NCBI GenBank assembly: GCA_946478975.1
Contig: CAMLEO010000022.1
Coordinates: 1-39,866, forward strand
Direction of reading: 5' to 3'
Origin: an uncultured Steroidobacter sp.
GTDB taxonomy: Bacteria > Pseudomonadota > Gammaproteobacteria > Steroidobacterales > Steroidobacteraceae
Length of the DNA: 39,866 nucleotides
This document shows, in pieces, positions 34,292-39,866 of this stretch. Below the pieces are notes generated by a model that ran no database searches, had not been told where the DNA came from, and was given only the letters and a program-made list of their open reading frames with translations. A program made the translations under genes and the position numbers. Every line of letters begins with the position of its first letter. The stretch's first letter is position 1.

Positions 34292-35248
34292 ATGGTTGCT
34301 ACTGCCAACTCAACTGCCTCCGCACCGGCCGCCTGGCGGATCCTGCTCGTCGACGATGAAGCGACGCAGCGGCTGATCATGGCCCGGCTGCTCAAGCGTG
34401 CCGGCTATGAAGTCGAGATGGCGTCCAACGGCCGCGAGGCGCTGGCCAAGCTCGAAGAAGGCGATTTCCCGCTGATGATCACCGATTGGGAAATGCCGGA
34501 AATGGACGGCATCTCGCTGTGCCGGGCGCTGCGTTCCAAGGAGCAGGGCTACACCTACATCATCCTGCTGACCTCGCGCGATGCCATCGAGCACCTGGTC
34601 ACCGGCCTGCAGTCCGGCGCCGACGATTATCTGATCAAGCCGGTGATCGAACCTGAACTGATTGCACGCCTGAACACCGGCCGCCGCATCGTCACGCTGG
34701 AACGTTCGCTGCGCGCTGCCAACGAAGAGAATCGTCGCCTCTCGATCACCGATCCGCTCACCGGCGCATACAACCGTCGCTATCTGATGGAACAACTGCC
34801 GCGCGAGATCGATCGGGCCTCGCGTTATTCCCGGCGGCTGTCGGCCATCATGTGCGACGTCGATCATTTCAAGAAGATCAACGATACGCACGGCCACCTC
34901 ACCGGCGATGAGGTGCTGCGTTGGTTTGTGAACACGTTACGCGGTCACCTGCGCAAGAGCGATTGGATCGCGCGTTACGGCGGTGAGGAGTTCGTGATCG
35001 TGCTGCCGGAGACGAATGCCATGAACGCGTCGAAATGCGCCGAGCTGCTGCGGCAGCATGTATCGGGCGCGGCGTTCAAGTTGCAGGACCTGGAGCTGCC
35101 GGTGTCGGCGAGCTTCGGTGTGTCCGGCTGGAAGGACGAGACGCCTAAAGCTGCATCGTTCGATGCGCTGATCGCCCAGTGCGATGCTGGCGTTTACGCG
35201 AGCAAGGCCGCCGGACGAAACTGCGTTACGTCCAATCCGTTGGATTGA
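34292..35248 (+). CDS. REC-GGDEF diguanylate cyclase
   Basis: A 318-residue response regulator from ATG 34292; an upstream ATG at 34235 in the frame adds an unlikely leader. The receiver (residues 14-135) has ILLVDDEATQ, D65 in ITDWEMPEMDG and a lysine in YLIKPV. The GGDEF domain (about 155-315) has DPLTGAYNRRYL, the metal-binding CDVDHFKKINDTHGH, and active-site GGEEF at 230-234. An RxxD inhibitory site (RKSD, 221-224) lies exactly five residues before GGEEF, so feedback inhibition by c-di-GMP is expected. It makes c-di-GMP from two GTP, opposing the two EAL enzymes upstream. The large hybrid kinase that converges on it (11 bases between stop codons) may be its kinase, which is inferred. Confidence 0.93.
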   Translation: MVATANSTASAPAAWRILLVDDEATQRLIMARLLKRAGYEVEMASNGREALAKLEEGDFPLMITDWEMPEMDGISLCRALRSKEQGYTYIILLTSRDAIEHLVTGLQSGADDYLIKPVIEPELIARLNTGRRIVTLERSLRAANEENRRLSITDPLTGAYNRRYLMEQLPREIDRASRYSRRLSAIMCDVDHFKKINDTHGHLTGDEVLRWFVNTLRGHLRKSDWIARYGGEEFVIVLPETNAMNASKCAELLRQHVSGAAFKLQDLELPVSASFGVSGWKDETPKAASFDALIAQCDAGVYASKAAGRNCVTSNPLD

Positions 35249-35259
35249 TATGTGAAAAC

Positions 35260-38200
35260 TCAGCTGGCCTGCGCCGCGGGTACCGGCGCGTAGCGATTCA
35301 GGAAGTCCGTGGCTCGTGCCAGTTCGGTCGCGAGACTCTCCACCAGCTCATTCAATCTCGGCTGATCCAGGCTCGCAGCCTGCGTTTCCAGCGAATGCGA
35401 CAACGCCCGCAGCGGCTCGGCGTGAATGTTTGCACTCGCGCCTTTCAGCTTGTGAGCAATCCGGCTCAGGGCCGCGCGATCCAGTGCGGCCAAGGCCGCA
35501 CGCGCCTCGTGCAGCGCCTGCTCGCCGCTCGCGATGAATGTTCTCACCAGCTCCTGGCTGAACTCCGGATCGCCCTCGGTCAGATCGTTCAATCGTCCCA
35601 AGTCGACCGGCACATCGGTCTCGGCAACTTCAGTGAGTGGCGATGTTTCTTCCGAAGAGGACGCCCGCAGCCCGAACTTGGTCAGCACTTCGTGCAGGCG
35701 GGGAATTTCCAGCGGCTTGGTGAGGAAGTCGTTCATGCCCGCTTCCATGCAGCGCTCCAGCTGATTCGCCATGGCATTCGCGGTCAGCGCCACGATCGGC
35801 ACGTTCGGCCGGCCGTCGCCGGTTTCGCGCTCACGAATGCGCGTCGTTGCGGTGAGGCCGTCCATGATGGGCATCTGCATATCCATCAGGATGATGTCGA
35901 ACGTGTTGTCTTCGCAGGCGCGCACGGCTTCGACGCCATTGTCAGCAACGCGCACCGTGCAGCCCATGCGTTCGAGGAAACGCACCGCCACCTTTTGATT
36001 GACCGGATTGTCTTCCACCAGCAGCACTGTGCCGCTGTACTTGCGCGTGTCGTGCGTCGTGAGCTGATTGCGCGTCACAATCGGCTGACTCTGCATGTGC
36101 CATTGCTTGGAATCGTGCGCCAGCACGCGATCGATACATTCGAGCAGCTCGCGGGCGCGAATCGGCTTCGTGAGATAAGCAGCGAAGCCGAGCGCCGCGA
36201 AGCGATGGATGTCGCCATGACGATCCACCGATGTGAGCATCACCAGGCGCGCTTGTGACAGTTGCGGATCGGCATTGATGCGCTCGCCGAGCGTCGCGCC
36301 GTCCATGTCGTGCATGCGATGGTCGGCGAGCACGACTTCATACGGCCGTTGATCGACGATCGCATGATGTAACAACGCCATCGCCTCGATGCCGCCGGCC
36401 GCGAGGCTGACCTCGAAGCCCGCATGCATCAGCTGGCCGGCGACGACGCGACGGTTGGTTTCATTGTCGTCGACGACCAGGATGCGGCGCCCCACACGCG
36501 TGAGCACCAGCGGAGCGGGCGGGGCAGCTTGCGTCGCCGGTGCGAGCGGCAGCGTAAACCAGAAGCGCGAGCCGCGTTTCAATTCGCTGTGCGCGCCGAC
36601 ATCGCCGCCCATCATCTGCACCAGGCGGCGCACGATCGACAGGCCCAGGCCAGTGCCGCCGAAGTGACGCGTCGTCGACGAATCCGCCTGCACGAACGGC
36701 TGGAACAAGTTCTGCAGCGTCTCGGCCGCGATGCCGATACCGGTGTCGCGAACTTCGAAGCGCGTGCGCGGCTTGCCGTTGGCGAGATCCGCGTTGCTGA
36801 CTTCGATCACGATCTCGCCTTCGCGGGTGAACTTGATGGCGTTGCTGACCAGGTTGATCAAACATTGGCGAATGCGCTGCGGATCGCCGACCACGCGGCT
36901 GGGAACGTTCGGATGAATGTGCACCACCAGCTCCAGATTCTTTGCCGCGGCCTGGAACGCCAGCATCACCGCGACTTCCTCGACCGTGTTGCGCAGGTCC
37001 AGCTCCAGCGCTTCGATGTCGAGCTTGCCGGCTTCGATCTTGGAGAAGTCCAGGATGTCGTTGATGACGATCAGCAGCGAATCGGCGCTGGAACGAATCG
37101 TGTCGGCGTAGTCGCGCTGCGTGCGGTTCAGCGGGCTTTCCAGCAGCAGCCCGGTCATGCCGATGATGCCGTTCATCGGCGTGCGGATTTCATGGCTGAC
37201 GTTGGCGAGGAATTCGCCCTTGGCGCGATTGGCCGCTTCGGCCGCTTCGGTTGCACGTAACAATTCTTCGCGGGCCGAGCGGGATTCAGTGACATCTTGC
37301 AACGAACCCGACAGGCGCAACGGCCGGCCGACCTCGTCTCGTTCCGCCGTCGCGCGCGCGCGATACCAACGATATTCGCCGCAGCGAGTTCGCAAACGCA
37401 CTTCGATGTCGTACGGCAGGCCTTTCTGATAATGCACGCTGGTCGCCTCGGCGACCGCGTGAGTATCTTCGGGATGCAGGAACTGTTTGAGGAAGTTGCA
37501 GTTGCTGGCCAGCTCCTGCGGCTCGTAGCCCAGCAGTTCGGCGACGCGCGGCGAACACCACGCCGTGCCGTCGGCATCGATCTCCCACAGGCCGTCCTGC
37601 GTACCGTTGATGGCGCGTTCGAAACGTTGCTGGGCGAGATGTAATGCATCCTCGGCCAGTTTTTGTTCGTGCACGTCTTGGATGGAGCCGGCGATGGAAC
37701 GCGGCCGGCCGTGCTCGTCGCACTCCGACATGCCGCGATGACGGAACCAGCGATATTCGCCGTTCTTCATGCGCAGGCGCGTGGTTACGTCGAACACCGT
37801 GCCGGTTTCCAGGTGACGCGTCATCTCGGCGCGCAGCGGCTCGAAATCGTCCGGGTGCACGTGGCGGTTGGCGGAGGCGACGCTGTGGCTCAGCTCGCCA
37901 TCCTGATAACCGAGCAGCGTGTGATAGCTCGATGAGAACCACACGCGCTGATGTTCCATATCGAATTCCCAGTGGCCTTCGGAGCTGGACAGCGAGGCGC
38001 GCTCCAGCCGCCGCTCGGCATCGCGAAGCATTTGGGCCTGCTGACGCAGCTGTTCGGCAGCTTCCACTTCCGGCGTCGCGTCCCACGATACGCCGAACAT
38101 ATGAATGTTGCCGTCGTCGAAACGTTGCAGTTGGGCATGCGTCTGCACGTACACGATGCGGCCGTGGCGGCCCAGGATGCGATAACGATAGGAGATGCGG

Positions 38201-38922
38201 TCGAGGTCGTTGTCCACCGCGTTCTGCAAAGTCACTTCGATGGCGTCGCGGTCTTCGGGATCCATGCTCTCGCGATACAGGTCGAGCGAGTAACCGAGCT
38301 CGTGTGCGCCGATCAGGTTCGGCAGCGGATTCTCGATCCACAGGAAGCGCCGCGCCTGCATGTCGATTTCCCAGCAGCACACGCCGGCGGCTTCGGTCGC
38401 CATGTTGAGCCGGTCGGCGAGCATGCGCTGCTGCTCGATGCGCTCGACTTCTTCGGTGACATCGCGAGTGACGCCGAGCACTTCGCCCTCGTCGGCGCTG
38501 TGAGGCTTGCCGGCGGAACGCCGCCGACGGAAATGCGTTTGTATGTGTCGCACCTGGCCGTCGGCTCGCACGATGCGGGTGCGCAGGGAGACGGTCGCCT
38601 CGGGCTTCTCGATGGCCCGGCGCAGCGCCTGCTTGCAGCGATCCAGGTCGTCGGGATGGACCATGTGCATGCCGACGCTTTGGTTGTCGACGCCGAAGAT
38701 GTGCTGGAGCGCCGTGTCGGCGATGGTCTTGCCGGTCGCGATGTCCATGCGCCACGTGCCGATGCCGGCCGCATCGGTCGCGAGGTTCAGCTCGGCGCGC
38801 AGATCGCGTTCGGCATCGCTGGTGAGGGTCTCACCGCGCGCCCGACGCCGAATCCATAGCGCCCCGGCGCCCATCGAGGCACCGGCCAACACCCACATCA
38901 GATTCGTGACCCACTCGAACAT
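35260..38922 (-). CDS. large PAS hybrid histidine kinase with two receivers and HPt
   Basis: A 1220-residue kinase from ATG 38922; this start places the hydrophobic helix (about 5-24, [20 protein letters not shown]) at the N-terminus, and a longer frame to 39009 is less likely. Four PAS/PAC units of the PAS_3 type follow (about 45-165, 170-285, 300-415 and 420-545). HisKA has H577 in [12 protein letters not shown], followed by an HATPase with [10 protein letters not shown] and [10 protein letters not shown]. There are two receivers (D867 in [14 protein letters not shown]1014 in [13 protein letters not shown]) and a C-terminal HPt domain with H1157 in IAHKLKGAS. This is a complete BarA-like phosphorelay in one chain. 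The REC-GGDEF gene converges on it and may be an output. Confidence 0.93.
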   Translation of the reverse strand: MFEWVTNLMWVLAGASMGAGALWIRRRARGETLTSDAERDLRAELNLATDAAGIGTWRMDIATGKTIADTALQHIFGVDNQSVGMHMVHPDDLDRCKQALRRAIEKPEATVSLRTRIVRADGQVRHIQTHFRRRRSAGKPHSADEGEVLGVTRDVTEEVERIEQQRMLADRLNMATEAAGVCCWEIDMQARRFLWIENPLPNLIGAHELGYSLDLYRESMDPEDRDAIEVTLQNAVDNDLDRISYRYRILGRHGRIVYVQTHAQLQRFDDGNIHMFGVSWDATPEVEAAEQLRQQAQMLRDAERRLERASLSSSEGHWEFDMEHQRVWFSSSYHTLLGYQDGELSHSVASANRHVHPDDFEPLRAEMTRHLETGTVFDVTTRLRMKNGEYRWFRHRGMSECDEHGRPRSIAGSIQDVHEQKLAEDALHLAQQRFERAINGTQDGLWEIDADGTAWCSPRVAELLGYEPQELASNCNFLKQFLHPEDTHAVAEATSVHYQKGLPYDIEVRLRTRCGEYRWYRARATAERDEVGRPLRLSGSLQDVTESRSAREELLRATEAAEAANRAKGEFLANVSHEIRTPMNGIIGMTGLLLESPLNRTQRDYADTIRSSADSLLIVINDILDFSKIEAGKLDIEALELDLRNTVEEVAVMLAFQAAAKNLELVVHIHPNVPSRVVGDPQRIRQCLINLVSNAIKFTREGEIVIEVSNADLANGKPRTRFEVRDTGIGIAAETLQNLFQPFVQADSSTTRHFGGTGLGLSIVRRLVQMMGGDVGAHSELKRGSRFWFTLPLAPATQAAPPAPLVLTRVGRRILVVDDNETNRRVVAGQLMHAGFEVSLAAGGIEAMALLHHAIVDQRPYEVVLADHRMHDMDGATLGERINADPQLSQARLVMLTSVDRHGDIHRFAALGFAAYLTKPIRARELLECIDRVLAHDSKQWHMQSQPIVTRNQLTTHDTRKYSGTVLLVEDNPVNQKVAVRFLERMGCTVRVADNGVEAVRACEDNTFDIILMDMQMPIMDGLTATTRIRERETGDGRPNVPIVALTANAMANQLERCMEAGMNDFLTKPLEIPRLHEVLTKFGLRASSSEETSPLTEVAETDVPVDLGRLNDLTEGDPEFSQELVRTFIASGEQALHEARAALAALDRAALSRIAHKLKGASANIHAEPLRALSHSLETQAASLDQPRLNELVESLATELARATDFLNRYAPVPAAQAS

Positions 38923-39079
38923 CAATGACTCTGTTCGTCCGGGAACGCCGCCCACGCGGTGCTCCCGGAGCAAGTTTCCATGCGCGCACAACACCAGCTG
39001 TATCGGCATCGGACAAGGAAGGCTTGCGTCCGCAGGGGATTTTCAGGGAGGGTCTTAGCTGCGCCGCCGACGGGCAGAG

Positions 39080-39139
39080 TGTGAACTGGTACCGGATCGC
39101 GCTGTTAGAATCCCGCGTCGGATTGTGCTTGTGAACTGG
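39080..39139 (+). repeat. two direct copies of TGTGAACTGG, 50 bp apart
   Basis: Exact 10-bp copies start at 39080 and 39130 in the divergent region between the large kinase and the AsmA-family gene. A possible -10 element, TAGAAT (39106-39111), lies between them, without a clear -35. They may be regulator half-sites or chance. Confidence 0.35.
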
Positions 39140-39187
39140 CGCACATAGGGTGCGGTTGCAAGCTCAGGGAATTTCGAGGACGACTTA

Positions 39188-39772
39188 ATGCGTGCATTGA
39201 AGATAGCCGGCATCGTGGTTGGCGGCCTGGTCGCCCTGGTCGTGATCGCGCTGCTGCTGGTGTTGTTGTTCGTCGATCCGAACGACTATCGGGACGATAT
39301 CGAGCGGGTGGTCGAGAGCAAGACCGGCCGGCAGCTGACCTTGAGCGGCGACCTGCACCTCACCGTCTTTCCCTGGCTCGCGCTCAAGGCCGGCCCGGCC
39401 AGCCTGGGCGACGCCCCGGGCTTCGGCGACGAGCCGTTCGTTTCTATTCAGGAAGCGCGCGTGGGCGTGCGTCTGCTGCCGCTGATCCGCGGCAAGGTCG
39501 AGGTCGGCGACGTGCGCCTGGCCGGTGCCCGCATCCGCCTGGTCACCGACGAGCGCGGCCGTAACAACTGGGCCGACCTCGGCGAGCAAAAAGAAACGCC
39601 GGAGCCGACGCCTGCGGGCGGCAAATCGATGGAAGTGCCGACCATCGCCGGCCTGGAAATCGAAGACGCCGCGGTGACGATGGAAAATCGTCAGGACAAG
39701 ACCAAGCGCGTCGTGCGCGACTTCAACCTCAAGACCGGCCGTCTCGCCTCCGGCGAGCCGTTCGACGTGTAG
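39188..39772 (+). CDS. AsmA-family protein, N-terminal part ending at an in-frame amber codon
   Basis: ATG 39188 has CGAGGA about 8 bases upstream. The product has an N-terminal membrane helix (about 5-28, KIAGIVVGGLVALVVIALLL) and the AsmA signature FVDPNDYRDDIERVVESKTGRQLTLSGDL split by normal family spacing, then FPWLALKAGPASLGDAPGFG. The frame stops at TAG 39770-39772 after 194 residues, whereas family members are several hundred residues longer. After the TAG the same frame remains open to the window edge and reads SGVIHDQEPALSAKVHH and TADLGKN, normal AsmA sequence. Thus the gene is either a recent nonsense mutant or carries a base error (GAG would fit). Family knowledge: AsmA-like proteins bridge the envelope in lipid transport and outer-membrane assembly. 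Confidence 0.8.
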   Translation: MRALKIAGIVVGGLVALVVIALLLVLLFVDPNDYRDDIERVVESKTGRQLTLSGDLHLTVFPWLALKAGPASLGDAPGFGDEPFVSIQEARVGVRLLPLIRGKVEVGDVRLAGARIRLVTDERGRNNWADLGEQKETPEPTPAGGKSMEVPTIAGLEIEDAAVTMENRQDKTKRVVRDFNLKTGRLASGEPFDV

Positions 39773-39866
39773 AGCGGTGTAATCCACGACCAGGAGCCGG
39801 CGTTGTCGGCCAAGGTGCACCACGCCCCCACGGGGACAGCGGACCTGGGAAAGAACGCGCATCAAC

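Noticed and set aside
1..39866. tRNA genes, rRNA, CRISPR arrays, insertion sequences or prophage
   Set aside because: No T-loop/acceptor patterns, regularly spaced direct repeats, transposase or phage genes were seen on either strand; a dedicated scan would be needed to exclude small RNAs.

Overview
The window is GC-rich, densely coded DNA with no tRNA, rRNA, insertion sequence or CRISPR array. Two large Xanthomonas/Caulobacter-type TonB-dependent receptors, a hexuronate pathway and many PAS/REC/EAL signalling proteins suggest a polysaccharide-degrading gammaproteobacterium, perhaps Steroidobacter- or Xanthomonadales-like. The lineage is inferred from gene content only.

Region 1 (1-19460) is a pectin/hexuronate utilisation locus. 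From left to right it holds: a KDG kinase cut by the left edge (minus strand); two tandem TonB-dependent receptors; a Tat-exported GH43 glycosidase; an acetylesterase-like alpha/beta hydrolase; a Tat-exported type-B carboxylesterase; a 2-keto-4-pentenoate-hydratase-like enzyme; a mannitol-dehydrogenase-family hexuronate reductase coupled to altronate dehydratase UxaA (both minus strand); a LacI-family repressor; and uxaC-kduI-kduD. The receptors would import oligo-uronides, the exported enzymes would trim side chains, and UxaC/reductase/UxaA plus KduI/KduD would converge on 2-keto-3-deoxygluconate for the kinase. A 14-bp inverted repeat, consensus TGACACCGGTDWCM, stands in front of every transcription unit here. 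It is the probable operator of the local LacI protein and ties the locus into one regulon.

Region 2 (19630-31895) is a signalling island built from two paralogous modules. Each has a multi-PAS hybrid histidine kinase overlapping a REC-EAL c-di-GMP phosphodiesterase, plus a HisKA_3 kinase and a NarL/LuxR-type response regulator. In the left module the HisKA_3 kinase is inverted and carries an N-terminal receiver; in the right module all four genes are co-directional and probably form one operon.

Region 3 (32011-39866) holds an ECF sigma factor, a membrane anti-sigma candidate without a zinc motif and a secreted DUF4097-like protein, all overlapping. These are followed by a REC-GGDEF diguanylate cyclase with an inhibitory site, a convergent 1220-residue hybrid kinase with two receivers and an HPt domain, and an AsmA-family gene interrupted by an in-frame amber codon 94 bases before the right edge.

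Other non-coding structures are a strong terminator between the two receptor genes, an inverted pair of 27-bp hairpin repeats (10888-10914 and 11009-11035), a perfect 11-bp stem spanning the stop codons of two convergent genes (12024-12050), and a 4 x 7-bp tandem repeat at another convergent junction (23487-23514).
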